A stretch of 64,000 nt of DNA from Verrucomicrobiia bacterium (GCA_026125285.1 JAHCLO010000002.1:275115-339114), one strand, 5' to 3'. Shown: positions 8,589 to 18,118, counted from the first letter of the stretch. A program made the numbers and translations. The notes: generated by a model from the letters alone, not told the origin.

Positions 8589-9674
8589 TTAATGAAGGCG
8601 TGGGGTAGCTGGCAGCAGCACGGTGAAGGTGGTGCCCCGATTCAACTGGCTTCGTACCCTGATGTCACCCTTATGTTCCTGGAGAATCCGCCGGGTGATC
8701 GGCAAGCCAAGACCGGTGCCATGGTTCTTGGTGGTGAAGAACGGCTCGAACAGGCGCGCAAGATTCTCCGGCGCCACGCCAATGCCGGAATCGGTGATGG
8801 TGACGCAGATTTGCGGCGGCTCATTCGGCGATGCCGAAGGGATCACGGTTTCGGTACCCACCGTGAGTGATCCCTTGGTATCCATGGCTTCGACCGCATT
8901 CAGGAACAGGTTCACGAACGCCTGTTCGAGTTGGTAGTTGTCGCCCTGGATGGCGTCGGGTGCGGCATTAAACTGGCGGCGCAGGGTGATCTGTTTGTTC
9001 TCCAATTGATGCTGCACCATGCGCAGGGAATGGTCGAGGATGTCATGCAACTGCAAGGCGGCGAAGGTTGGCTGGGCCGGCGCGCCAAACTTGAGCAACT
9101 GGCTGACCATGGCATCAATGCGCCGCATCTCGCGCCGGACCACGTCCGTTAGTTCCGAGTCCTGGCTCTTCTCAATCAGCAAATCCACGAAGGTCTTGAC
9201 GGCCACGAGCGCGTTCTTGATTTCGTGGCCCAGGCTGGCCGACAACGTACCGATGCTGGCCAACCGGTCGAGCCGGCGCAGGTTCTCCTCCAACTGCCGG
9301 GCCACGCTGAGGTCGTTCAACACCAGCACCACCTGACAGGAACCGGCGCAGGGGATGGGCACGGCGCTGACATGTAGCTCAGTGGAGCCGCCGAAGCGGG
9401 GAGGCAAGCCCAGGCTCTGGTCAGTGAGCGCAGTCCCGGTGGAAACCACCTTGCGGATGATAGCCTGGAGCGGCTCCGGCAGGGGCGAAAGCGAACCTTG
9501 CGCGAGACTGCTGGCCGGCAACTGAAGTAGGAGGGCGGCTCTGGGCGTACAGGCCACGAGACAACCCTGTGAATCCACGACCAGCACGCCGCACGTGAGA
9601 CAATCATGCAGGGCGCTGGTTAGGTTCAACGCCTCGTGGCTCTCAGTTTTTTGGCTATGACTTGGGACTGACAC
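8589..9674 (-). CDS. Soluble PAS-type sensor histidine kinase
   Basis: 361 residues with no membrane segment. A PAS-like sensor (about 20-125) is followed by a HisKA dimerisation domain with H150 in SLGHEIKNALVAVKTF. The catalytic ATPase domain has an N-box (QAFVNLFLNAVEAM), G1 (DSGIGV), F (FEPFFTT) and G2 (GTGLGL). No response regulator gene adjoins it. The H-box region resembles that of the PhcR-like protein at 16722-17987, suggesting related kinase modules. Confidence 0.9.
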   Translation of the reverse strand: MSVPSHSQKTESHEALNLTSALHDCLTCGVLVVDSQGCLVACTPRAALLLQLPASSLAQGSLSPLPEPLQAIIRKVVSTGTALTDQSLGLPPRFGGSTELHVSAVPIPCAGSCQVVLVLNDLSVARQLEENLRRLDRLASIGTLSASLGHEIKNALVAVKTFVDLLIEKSQDSELTDVVRREMRRIDAMVSQLLKFGAPAQPTFAALQLHDILDHSLRMVQHQLENKQITLRRQFNAAPDAIQGDNYQLEQAFVNLFLNAVEAMDTKGSLTVGTETVIPSASPNEPPQICVTITDSGIGVAPENLARLFEPFFTTKNHGTGLGLPITRRILQEHKGDIRVRSQLNRGTTFTVLLPATPRLH

Positions 9675-10022
9675 GATTTATGGGCAACAAGGATACCAAC
9701 CTGCCAAGACAACAACATTTTGCCTGTGAGTTTTCAGGCAAACGTGTTTCGCGAACGGAAGCAACATAATTCTCCAGCGAGTCACCAAGGTCGCCAGCGC
9801 CAGTTCATACGCCGTCCCGGTCGTTCCGCCGGACTGTGTGTTCCCGAGAATCCCCACCGCCTGGCCGAGGAGCACCGCGTCCAGCTGCTGACTGGATTCT
9901 GAGCAAGTATGTACGTTCTTTGGGCAAGGGCAAATCTGCCCACCCCCAGATCGAAACAGAACTCCGTCAAGACAGGCGTTTTTTGGCACTTGGCATCGGG
10001 ATAGCTCAATTATTGGTCAATC
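9675..10022. other. Intergenic region between divergent genes
   Basis: About 350 bases separate the histidine kinase (leftward) and the alpha/beta hydrolase (rightward), so promoters for both should lie here. A 103-codon leftward frame occupies most of it but shows no domain, signal or convincing start. I treat it as non-coding. Confidence 0.4.
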
Positions 10023-10889
10023 ATGAAGGTTTCACAGGAAACTGTATGCTTGCGCTCCCAGGGGGATGAGCTTGCGGGTGTATTGTTTCTTCCCGAAGGC
10101 GATCATCCGGCCCCGGTCTTGATCATCTGCCACGGGGCGGGTGAGTTTAAGGAGAACTATTTCGAGTTGTGCGAGGTGCTGGCTGGGCGCGGAGTGGCGA
10201 CCCTCGCGATTGACATGCATGGGCACGGAGCCAGCGCCGGAGAACGGTATTATGTAAACATGCGGCAGTGGGTCGCGGATATTCGGGCCGCCATTGATTA
10301 CCTGCTGACGAATCCTAGAATTGACGGCCAGCGCATCGGGGCCTTTGGGCTTTCTTCGGGTGGAACGGCGATACTTGAGGCGGCAATGGTGGAACCGAGA
10401 CTCAAAGCATTGGTGACCTTGGACGCCACGGTCCGAGATTCACTCCCGTGGGGTACGGCATTGTTCCTTAAGCTTTTAGTGGTTTGTGGTCGAATCAAGA
10501 AGTGGCTGACTTGTCGCGATCTGCGGGTGCCGCTCGCGAAGTTTTCGACGGGTTGCAAGATGGCGGCGGACCCTGACGTGGAAGAGCGGTTGCAGTCGGA
10601 CCCGCGTTTGCGGGCGGCGTTTATGGACTTCCCGTTTCCGGGAGCGGAACAGGCTTTTTTCGTGGATACCTTGAGCCGTGTCTCCCAAATCGCGGTGCCC
10701 ACGTTGGTGTTGTGGGGTGAGGAGGACAAATTTGATTCACCGGAAACCGGCCGGTTGTTGTACGAAGCCCTCGCTTGCCGGAAGCAATTTCACATCATTC
10801 AGGGCAATGGCCACGTTGGTCATTTGGACCGGAATCGGGACAAAGTGTTTACGTTGACGGCGGACTGGGTTTTGAGGACTCTGGTATAG
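10023..10889 (+). CDS. Alpha/beta hydrolase (dienelactone-hydrolase/serine aminopeptidase-like)
   Basis: 288 residues. An oxyanion-hole segment (IICHGAGEFKEN) precedes the nucleophile elbow GLSSGG (Ser111). An acid-bearing strand WGEEDKFDSPETG and a C-terminal HVGHLDRN His complete the triad. A helical cap lies between about 140 and 215. There is no export signal. The following DUF2156 gene begins 4 to 37 bases after its stop, so the two are probably co-transcribed. The substrate is unknown; a small ester or peptide is typical of the fold. Confidence 0.85.
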   Translation: MKVSQETVCLRSQGDELAGVLFLPEGDHPAPVLIICHGAGEFKENYFELCEVLAGRGVATLAIDMHGHGASAGERYYVNMRQWVADIRAAIDYLLTNPRIDGQRIGAFGLSSGGTAILEAAMVEPRLKALVTLDATVRDSLPWGTALFLKLLVVCGRIKKWLTCRDLRVPLAKFSTGCKMAADPDVEERLQSDPRLRAAFMDFPFPGAEQAFFVDTLSRVSQIAVPTLVLWGEEDKFDSPETGRLLYEALACRKQFHIIQGNGHVGHLDRNRDKVFTLTADWVLRTLV

Positions 10890-10926
10890 TAAAGTGCGGC
10901 TCATTCACACCGCCGCGCACCTCAAC

Positions 10927-12087
10927 ATGGGAATCAGAGTTATTGAGGCACAAGCAGCCCGGGCGCTGGGCGCAAAGGAGAAATGGGCACTGCTGTCACC
11001 TTTTCTTCGGCAACACGGCCGCGAGGCCCTGGCTTATGCCACGCTCCAGGCTGGCATGGAGTACTTCATTGATGAGTGTGGTTATATCGCCTACACCACC
11101 GTGCGCCACCCCGTTTTTGCCCGACGTCCCAAGCGCATCGCCTTTTCGGACCCGGTGTGTGCGCCGGAACATTGGGCGCGCATATTGCGTAATTTTCTTT
11201 CGCTCGGTTCGTCGGCGGCGTTCGCCTGTGTTTCAGAACCCTGCGCGGAGGTGCTACGCAGCCTGAAATTCAAGGTCAATTGCATCGGCTACGAATCGGA
11301 GTTGCCCATCCAGTCGTACAACACCCAGGGCAATTGGAAGGAACTGGACCTCATCAAACGCGCGCGAAACGAGGCTCGCCGCCAAGCGATTGTCATTCGG
11401 GAGGAAGAAATCGAGACGGTTAACCGGGACGAGTTGGCCGCCGTTTCCTCCCGGTGGATGGGCAACAAGAAGGTGAACGACCGGGAAATCTGGATTTACG
11501 CCCGGAGGCCGGTGTTTGAAGCCGAGGAAGATGTCCGCAAGTTCGTGGCTTATGATCGCGAGGGACGCGTGGCGGGCTTTGCTTTTTACGATCCCATGTA
11601 TCGCGAGGGGCGGGTCCGCGGTTACTCGGCCAACATTCTGCGTTGCGACGAGAGCCGCTTCGGTCGCCTGGCCACGGCACTCCACATGGAGGCGATCGAA
11701 AGATTCAGGCCCGAGGGAAAGGAAGTGTTGAACCTGAACCTGGCGCCGTTCGTTAAACTAGAGAGCGGGCGCTTCAACGACGATTTTGGAGCAAGGCTCT
11801 TCTTCAAGTTGAGCGCTCGCTACGGCAATGACATCTACAATTTTCAAGGCCTGGCCTTTCACAAGTCGAAATACCGCGGTCAGGAAAGGAGTCTTTACTT
11901 TGCCTCGAACCGCCTCTGGCCGGCGAACGACATTTACCTGGCGTTTCTTTCCGCGGACATTACGCGGAATTACTTCGGCACGCTTGGACAATTGCTGAGG
12001 GGCATGGTAGCTGCTAAGAAGAGTCCGAAGCTTGCTCTCCCAGCCAGCGATCAGAATACGGGCGCTCCGGACCGGGGCTCCTCGTAA
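10927..12087 (+). CDS. DUF2156 (phosphatidylglycerol lysyltransferase C-terminal-like) protein
   Basis: About 386 residues from ATG 10927; a GTG at 10894 is an alternative start. The tandem GNAT-like fold of MprF soluble domains is suggested by FIDECGYIAY, an IGYESELPI strand, the basic helix LIKRARNEARRQ, and the C-terminal LNLNLAPFVKLES...LFFKLSARYGN...GLAFHKSKYRG. MprF proteins use aminoacyl-tRNA to modify membrane lipids. Stand-alone DUF2156 proteins lack the flippase half and their acceptor is often unknown. No membrane segment is seen. Its neighbour hydrolase could remove or process the product (inference). Confidence 0.75.
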   Translation: MGIRVIEAQAARALGAKEKWALLSPFLRQHGREALAYATLQAGMEYFIDECGYIAYTTVRHPVFARRPKRIAFSDPVCAPEHWARILRNFLSLGSSAAFACVSEPCAEVLRSLKFKVNCIGYESELPIQSYNTQGNWKELDLIKRARNEARRQAIVIREEEIETVNRDELAAVSSRWMGNKKVNDREIWIYARRPVFEAEEDVRKFVAYDREGRVAGFAFYDPMYREGRVRGYSANILRCDESRFGRLATALHMEAIERFRPEGKEVLNLNLAPFVKLESGRFNDDFGARLFFKLSARYGNDIYNFQGLAFHKSKYRGQERSLYFASNRLWPANDIYLAFLSADITRNYFGTLGQLLRGMVAAKKSPKLALPASDQNTGAPDRGSS

Positions 12088-12107
12088 AGCCGTAGAGCCG
12101 TTCACCA

Positions 12108-13571
12108 ATGCGCGAGACTATGAAAACGAAATACACGCGGAGAATCACGGCGGCCATCGGGCTGATCGTGCTCATGATGTTTGGACCTCGCGTCCTTTCC
12201 GGCGAGGCAATAGCACCACCCAAATCCGATTTCATGCGCTTCCTGGAACAGGATTATCTGCTCGGTGATTGGGGCGGCCTTCGCACCTCACTCCAGGAGC
12301 ATGGGGTGGATTTTGAATTCGTATATTTCGCCGCCGTGCCGATGAATCTCGACGGCGGACTCAAACGCGGCGGGGTGTATCAGGGCGGCTTGCTCATGAT
12401 GCTGGATCTGTATTCGGACAAACTGGTCGGATACGAGGGCGGCCAACTCCATGTGGGCGGACTTTCCATTCACAACCAATCCGACTTCGCCGAAAAGTAC
12501 ATCGGCGACCTGAATAAAGTCAGCATGCTGGATTTTCCAGATACCCTCCATCTTTGGGAGCTTTGGTATGAACAGAAGTTCTGGGGCAATCGAGTCGCCT
12601 TGAAGGCGGGCCAGTTGGTGATTGACCGGGACTTCGTGTTACCCGAGTACTACAACTCGCTTGCCGGCATCAGTCTGCTGAATCAAACCTTTTTTTACCC
12701 CACGATGGCATTCAACGTCTATGACCAGCCCTTCTTTCCCGTGGGCCATCATGCGCTGGCTTCCACTCCGTACGGCGCTCCTGGAGCGCGATTGCGGCTG
12801 GACCCCTGCTCCCACGCTTACTTTCAAGTGGGCGTTTACGATGGCAACCCGGATCGCAAACACGGAGGCACGCACGTCAAACTCAGCAGTGAGGAAGGCG
12901 CGTTGATTTATGCCGAACTGACGCTGAAGATCAATCAAAGCGATGCCGCCACGCGGCCACCCGGCAATCTCAAGCTGGGCGGCTACTATCACACCGACGA
13001 TTTCTTCGACATGTACCAGGGATCGTTTGTGGCATTCGACAACTATGTTGCCGCCCAAGGCTTTCCCCTGCCGCCCATTTCCGGAGGCACCGCACGGGAA
13101 CACGAGGGCAACTACGGGATTTATTTTCTTGCCGACCAAATGCTCTGGCGCGAGGTCGGCAAAGATGATCCGGCTCAACAGGGATTGACCGGTTTCTTCC
13201 GGGCGGCATTTGCTCCCAAGGACCGCAATCTTGCCCAGTTCGGCATTGATGGTGGCCTGGTGTACAAAGGGCTGATTCCCACCCGCGACTGGGACACGCT
13301 GGCTTTTGGGGTGTCCTATCTGGAGATCAGTGACGATCTGCGGAAAGCGCAACGGGATATCAACGCGCTGATCACCAGTTTCGGTGGCCCCGCGCCATTC
13401 TCGAAGATCGCCGATCACGAAACAGTCGTAGAACTCAGCTACAAAGCCCAACTGACTGCGTGGTGGACCGTGCAGCCAAGCCTTCAACGTGTATTCCACC
13501 CGGGGGGACGAATCTTTAACGACACGGCCGATGCGTGGGCGTTCATCGTTCAAACTTCATTGCGATTCTGA
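12108..13571 (+). CDS. OprB-family carbohydrate-selective porin
   Basis: 487 residues with a signal peptide (basic MKTKYTRR, then a hydrophobic stretch); ATG 12120 is an equally good start. The mature N-terminus has the OprB hallmark LLGDWGGLRTSLQEHGVDF. It is followed by alternating beta-strand sequence typical of a 16-stranded barrel and a terminal Phe (TSLRF), as expected for BamA-dependent insertion. It should allow sugar diffusion across the outer membrane. It lies 20 bases after the DUF2156 gene. Confidence 0.88.
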   Translation: MRETMKTKYTRRITAAIGLIVLMMFGPRVLSGEAIAPPKSDFMRFLEQDYLLGDWGGLRTSLQEHGVDFEFVYFAAVPMNLDGGLKRGGVYQGGLLMMLDLYSDKLVGYEGGQLHVGGLSIHNQSDFAEKYIGDLNKVSMLDFPDTLHLWELWYEQKFWGNRVALKAGQLVIDRDFVLPEYYNSLAGISLLNQTFFYPTMAFNVYDQPFFPVGHHALASTPYGAPGARLRLDPCSHAYFQVGVYDGNPDRKHGGTHVKLSSEEGALIYAELTLKINQSDAATRPPGNLKLGGYYHTDDFFDMYQGSFVAFDNYVAAQGFPLPPISGGTAREHEGNYGIYFLADQMLWREVGKDDPAQQGLTGFFRAAFAPKDRNLAQFGIDGGLVYKGLIPTRDWDTLAFGVSYLEISDDLRKAQRDINALITSFGGPAPFSKIADHETVVELSYKAQLTAWWTVQPSLQRVFHPGGRIFNDTADAWAFIVQTSLRF

Positions 13572-13871
13572 ATTGTGGCTCGTTTGCAGTTTCGGCCGTT
13601 TCCTGCGCCGCCGGAGTTGAAGGTCTCCGGTTCATGCGGCGGAGGATCAGTGGCTTCGTGTACCAGTTGGGTTGCACTGGTCCAGAGCGACGGTTGGAAC
13701 GTGACAGGTTTACCCCTGAAAGGAAGCGATGGCTGGCGGCGGATTCTGCTCCCTTGTTGGCGCGGATAATGTTATCGGACATCGGGGTCGCGGTGGATGG
13801 GCTTGGGGCGACCGGCGGGCCTGCAAACCGCCGCAAAATGACCGGTGGGTGTGGGTGGCGTGATTGAACCG
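13572..13871. other. Intergenic region upstream of the Phc-like operon
   Basis: About 300 bases with no convincing gene. It separates the porin from the methyltransferase gene and should contain the promoter of the signalling operon; no clear sigma-70 boxes or operator palindromes were identified by eye. Confidence 0.4.
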
Positions 13872-15302
13872 ATGGGCTCAACAAATTCCGAAATCAAAGA
13901 CAGCTCGGTGACTGGTCAAACCAGCCAGGGGATGGACTTTCGCGCCCCGTTGCTGAGATTGACCCGCCATCTGGCGGTGTTTGAAATCTACAACCCGGAA
14001 TTGGTCCTGCGGGCTTCGGAGGTCTTCAAGGATTTTCAGATCGTGTTCCAAAACCGGACCGTTTATGCGGGCCGGGCGGTGATTCGCAATCTACTCAACG
14101 CCGGTTTGGGAACCGTCTGCGAAGTCACTTTGCACGAAGGCGCGTGGAAGGATCTGGCTTTTTCCCCGGAGATGGTGGCCAACGGCGCGCTGCGCAAACA
14201 GTTTGGCGACTTCCTTGAAGAGTGGCAGAAGCTTTACCGGGTGCTGCCCGAGTACAAAGTGATCATCGCCGACATGCAGAGTTTCTTCTCGGACCTGCGG
14301 CTCTCACTGGACCAAGTGGAACTGGGGGTCAAGGCCACATCGGCTGCCAATGAGTCTCAGTTGGAACAAGCTGTCGCGGAAGAATTGAGCCAGCCCATCA
14401 TCCCGTGCGTCAACGTGCTCTTTGAGAAATTTGAGAACATCGCCGACACACTGGACGCGGAACAGCGCCCGGCCCATCAGAATTACATGCGGCGGCTTAT
14501 GCATCCGCTGGTGCTGTGCGCACCGTTCGCCAACCGCACCTTCCACAAGCCGCTGGGCTACGCGGGCGACTATGAAATGGTGAACATGATCGCGCGGAAT
14601 CAGCACGAGGGCGGCTCTTTGTTCGCCAAGGTCGTCAATACCTGGTTCCTCCGGCAGGCGCCGGCGGAGGCGCATCGCAACCGAATTCAATACCTGGAAG
14701 CGATGCTCGCCACCGAGACACTCCGAGTCCGCCGGCTTGGTCGCCCGACGCGCATCTTCAACCTGGCCTGTGGCCCGGCTCAAGAAATTCAGGCTTTTCT
14801 GGCCAAGAATCCGTTGTGCGAGCAAGCCCAACTCACGCTGCTGGATTTTAACGAGGAGACGTTGCGCTACCTCCGCAACATCCTGGACAACCTCAAGCAT
14901 CGGCATTCGCGTGGGACGCCGATCGAGTACATCAAACGATCGGTTCACCACATCATCAAGGAAAGCAGCCGGTCGAAGGATCCCGCCAGCGAGTTGCAGT
15001 ATGACTTGGTGTACTGCGCCGGACTATTCGATTATCTCTCAAACCAGGTTTGCCAGCGTTTGATGAACATCATGTACGACTCCGTGGCGCCCGGCGGTTT
15101 GCTGGTGGCCACCAATGTCGAACCCAGCAACCCGATGCGCAACGGGATGGAGCACTTGCTGGATTGGCATTTGATTTACCGAACCGCCGCGCAGATGCGC
15201 ACACTGACCCCCTCCCGCGCCCGGGCGGAGGAGGTTTGTGTCCGGGCGGATGCCACGGGCGTAAACGTGTTTTTGGAAGTTCGCAAACCGGATCATGACT
15301 GA
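13872..15302 (+). CDS. PhcB-like SAM-dependent methyltransferase (fatty-acid methyl-ester signal synthase candidate)
   Basis: About 476 residues from ATG 13872; a GTG at 13845 is an alternative start. The N-terminal part (to about 130) is a PilZ-like or uncharacterised domain (FEIYNPELVLRASEVF...RAVIRNLL). A helical middle precedes a class I methyltransferase core: SAM-binding IFNLACGPAQEIQAF, acidic strand LTLLDFNEETLRYL, and YDLVYCAGLFDYLSNQ. This architecture matches PhcB of Ralstonia, which methylates 3-hydroxy fatty acids to make 3-OH PAME/MAME quorum signals. Its stop overlaps the next gene by 8 bases, and a sensor kinase and a response regulator follow, as in the phc operon. The exact signal is unknown. 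Confidence 0.8.
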   Translation: MGSTNSEIKDSSVTGQTSQGMDFRAPLLRLTRHLAVFEIYNPELVLRASEVFKDFQIVFQNRTVYAGRAVIRNLLNAGLGTVCEVTLHEGAWKDLAFSPEMVANGALRKQFGDFLEEWQKLYRVLPEYKVIIADMQSFFSDLRLSLDQVELGVKATSAANESQLEQAVAEELSQPIIPCVNVLFEKFENIADTLDAEQRPAHQNYMRRLMHPLVLCAPFANRTFHKPLGYAGDYEMVNMIARNQHEGGSLFAKVVNTWFLRQAPAEAHRNRIQYLEAMLATETLRVRRLGRPTRIFNLACGPAQEIQAFLAKNPLCEQAQLTLLDFNEETLRYLRNILDNLKHRHSRGTPIEYIKRSVHHIIKESSRSKDPASELQYDLVYCAGLFDYLSNQVCQRLMNIMYDSVAPGGLLVATNVEPSNPMRNGMEHLLDWHLIYRTAAQMRTLTPSRARAEEVCVRADATGVNVFLEVRKPDHD

Positions 15303-16707
15303 AGTCCTGACATCACGCTCGCCGGAATTCCAAGCCGCTTTCCTCGCCAATGAACAGCAGGAAAGGGTCAACACGGGCAAGGTGGCTTCGGCCCTCGTAT
15401 TCTTCCTCATGCCTTTCGGTTGGGCGCTGGATTTCTTCATGTACGAAGAGTCCTTGGGCACTTTTCTGGTGTTGCGTTTGATCTGCTCCGCGCTGGCCGC
15501 GGTTCTTTTCTACCTGCACACCACCGAGTTCGGGAAACAGAATTACCGGCTTTTGGGGCTGCCGATTGCTTTGCTGCCGGCGGTGTTTATCGCGGTGATG
15601 ATTTATATGAAGGAGGGTCCGGCTTCACCCTATTATGCGGGACTAAACCTGATCCTTCTGGCCGTGAGCGTTGTGGTTCATTGGAGCACGCGCGAATCGC
15701 TGCTCGCCGTCTTGGGCGTGCTTCTGATCTACATAACGGTGTGCGTCCTGCATCGGCACAACCACCCAGGCGACCTCGTAGGAGGAATTTTCTACAGCAA
15801 CCTGATTTTCATGATTGAGACCGGCATCATCGTCGTGGTGGGCAACTACTTCTACAACCGGTTGCGCTTTCGCGAGTTTTCGGCGCGTTATGAACTGGCT
15901 CAGAACAAACAGACCCTCGAACAGGCCAACCAGAAGCTCGACACCCAAAACAAAGAACTGGCTGACACCCTGCAGAAACTCACCGAGGCGGAATCCCAAC
16001 TGGTGCAGTCCGAGAAGATGGCTTCCCTTGGCCGCATGAGCGCTGGCATCATTCATGAAATCAATAATCCCCTGAACTTTGCCACCACCGGCCTGTTCAC
16101 GCTCAAGAAGAAGGGTAAACACCTGCCCGCAGAACAGCGCGGAGAATACGAGGAGATTATCCGCGATGTGGGCGATGGTATCACCCGCGTCCGGGACATC
16201 GTCTCGGATTTGCGCATGTTCACGCATCCGGACACCGATAGTCACGATGAGGTGGAGGTAAACGAAGTCGTCACTTCGGCCCTGCGCTTCATGAGCAGCG
16301 AATTGACGGACAAAGTGCGACTCGAACAAAACCTGCCGGCGGCGGGTCTGGCGATCCGCGGCAACAAGAACAAGTTGATCCATGTGCTAGTGAACCTGAT
16401 CCAGAATTCCTTGGATTCGCTGCTGGCCAAGACGTTCAATGGCGAGCAGCCGACCATCTGGCTCGAGGGGCGCAGAGAGCCAGGGGGCAGTTTTCTGGTC
16501 GTGCGGGACAATGGTCTCGGCATTGAGAGCCAGCACCTGGACAAGATTTTCGATCCCTTCTTTACCACCAAGGATGTGGGCCAGGGGATGGGCCTGGGCT
16601 TGAGTATATGTTATCGCATCATGGAAGAATGTCGCGGGCGGATTTCCGTGCGCACCGAACCGGGAAAGTTCTGCGAGTTTACGCTGGAATTCCCACCGCC
16701 GGCATGA
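15295..16707 (+). CDS. PhcS-like membrane sensor histidine kinase
   Basis: 470 residues. Six predicted membrane helices (about 31-50, 55-74, 86-105, 112-130, 134-152, 162-186) are followed by a coiled coil (195-240). The kinase core has H254 in GIIHEINNPLNF, N-box VLVNLIQNSLDSL, G1 DNGLGIE, F FDPFFTTKD and G2 GQGMGLGL. Lipid-like signals are sensed by kinases of this topology (PhcS, LqsS). The start overlaps the methyltransferase stop, so synthesis of signal and sensor is coupled. It probably phosphorylates the next gene product. Confidence 0.85.
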   Translation: MTEVLTSRSPEFQAAFLANEQQERVNTGKVASALVFFLMPFGWALDFFMYEESLGTFLVLRLICSALAAVLFYLHTTEFGKQNYRLLGLPIALLPAVFIAVMIYMKEGPASPYYAGLNLILLAVSVVVHWSTRESLLAVLGVLLIYITVCVLHRHNHPGDLVGGIFYSNLIFMIETGIIVVVGNYFYNRLRFREFSARYELAQNKQTLEQANQKLDTQNKELADTLQKLTEAESQLVQSEKMASLGRMSAGIIHEINNPLNFATTGLFTLKKKGKHLPAEQRGEYEEIIRDVGDGITRVRDIVSDLRMFTHPDTDSHDEVEVNEVVTSALRFMSSELTDKVRLEQNLPAAGLAIRGNKNKLIHVLVNLIQNSLDSLLAKTFNGEQPTIWLEGRREPGGSFLVVRDNGLGIESQHLDKIFDPFFTTKDVGQGMGLGLSICYRIMEECRGRISVRTEPGKFCEFTLEFPPPA

Positions 16708-16721
16708 GAAGAAACCGTTGA

Positions 16722-17987
16722 ATGATCCCGGCCATGGAATCACAGTACGATTACAAGCAGTTCGCCATCCTTTACGTGGACGACGAGGAGAACTCGCTTA
16801 AGGCGTTCGCCCGCGCGTTCGCCGATGAGTTTCGGATTTTCACGGCCCCCACTGCCCAGGAGGGGCTGAAGCTCCTGGAACAGCACCGCCAGGAAATCGG
16901 CCTGCTCATGACCGACCAGCGCATGCCGGGGGAAAAGGGCGTTTGGTTGTTGGAACGCGCCCGGCAGTTAGAGCCGCGCATGATCCGCATCCTGGCCACC
17001 GCCTACGCGGACATGGACGCCGCCATCTCCGCCGTGAACACCGGGGCCATCTACAAATACGTCACCAAGCCGTGGGACCCCGAACAACTCGAACAAACGC
17101 TGAAACACGCCCTCGAGTTTTTCATGGTGCAACGCGAGCGCGACCAGTTGCTCTTCGAGAAGATGTCGGTCTTGCACAACATGATGATCGCCGACCGGCT
17201 TGTCAGTCTGGGGTTGCTGGCCGCCGGCCTGAGCCATCATATCCGCAATTCCCTGGTGGCGGTGAAAACCTTTCTGGACCTGGCGCCAGCCAAGATGGCA
17301 GAGGAGAAAGTGGATTTGAACGGCCTGCGGAATCCCGAATTCTGGAAAGACTATTACCAGAACGTTCAAAGCCAGGTGGAGAAGATCAACAACCTGCTCA
17401 AAGACCTTTGGGTGGCGTCCGAAGGCGGCGGCTCCCAGTTTGCGGATCGTGTCAAGTTGCACGAAATCGTGGCCGGGGTGGTGGCAGCATTGAAACCCGA
17501 ACTCGATACCAAGCAGATCGAAGTGGCGAATCAGATTCCCCCAGCTTTGCCAGAACTGAACGTGGACCGGCCAAAGTTCCAACGGCTCTTCGAATTGCTG
17601 CTCAAGGATGAACTGGCCAGCTTGCCGGCGGGCACGCGGATCACCCTGACGGCGGAGTTGCAGGAAGACGGCGCCAAGCCGGAAATTCAAGTTCAACTGA
17701 GCGACAATGGCCCCGGCCTGCCCGAGGAAGCCGTGCGCGTGCTGTTTGATCCCTTCGTTGTCCGCAGCGATACCCCCGCCGAGTACGGCATTCATTTGAT
17801 GGCCTGCTTCTTCATCGTGTACCATCACGGCGGCAAGATCGAAGCACAGAGCCAAACGGGGATCGGCACCACTTTCACACTGCGTTTGCCGCTCAACCCG
17901 GAGCGCGCCACGGTGGAACAAAACCAGGGGCTGCTGCAGAAATCCCTCCTCAACCAGACCTTCTGGGAGAAGTTGATTACCTCCTGA
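16722..17987 (+). CDS. PhcR-like response regulator with C-terminal histidine-kinase-type domain
   Basis: 421 residues. A receiver domain comes first (YVDDEE acidic pocket, phosphoacceptor D65 in LLMTDQRMPG, YVTKPW Lys). A kinase-like module follows: H172 in AGLSHHIRNSLVAVKTF and an ATPase-like domain with DNGPGLPEEAV and FDPFVVRSDTPAEYGIHL. The G2 loop is atypical, lacking GxGLGL. Receiver first and kinase second is the unusual order described for PhcR of Ralstonia. GAGAAG precedes ATG 16722 by about 9 bases; ATG 16734 is an alternative. No DNA-binding domain is present, so transcriptional output must pass through another regulator not in this window. Confidence 0.82.
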   Translation: MIPAMESQYDYKQFAILYVDDEENSLKAFARAFADEFRIFTAPTAQEGLKLLEQHRQEIGLLMTDQRMPGEKGVWLLERARQLEPRMIRILATAYADMDAAISAVNTGAIYKYVTKPWDPEQLEQTLKHALEFFMVQRERDQLLFEKMSVLHNMMIADRLVSLGLLAAGLSHHIRNSLVAVKTFLDLAPAKMAEEKVDLNGLRNPEFWKDYYQNVQSQVEKINNLLKDLWVASEGGGSQFADRVKLHEIVAGVVAALKPELDTKQIEVANQIPPALPELNVDRPKFQRLFELLLKDELASLPAGTRITLTAELQEDGAKPEIQVQLSDNGPGLPEEAVRVLFDPFVVRSDTPAEYGIHLMACFFIVYHHGGKIEAQSQTGIGTTFTLRLPLNPERATVEQNQGLLQKSLLNQTFWEKLITS

Positions 17988-18118
17988 TCAGCTTCCGCCG
18001 CCGGCTGAACCCTGTCCGCATTACTGGCTCCGCTCTCCACTCACCGCTGCAGTCCCCGCCGACCAGGTTCCGGACGAGTTTTTGTATCCATCGCCCACCA
18101 CGATGAATTGCGCCCCGC

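Noticed and set aside
9678-9989. 103-codon leftward frame between histidine kinase and hydrolase genes
   Set aside because: Cys-rich but without domain, signal peptide or good start; fits a chance frame in intergenic DNA.
9990-10020. GGGATAGCTCAATTATTGGT, resembling a tRNA D-arm
   Set aside because: No matching anticodon or T-arm and no acceptor stem; it lies directly before the hydrolase start codon.
15295-17987. The two kinase genes as an ordinary orphan two-component system
   Set aside because: The overlapping methyltransferase gene and the receiver-first kinase architecture fit the Phc arrangement better.
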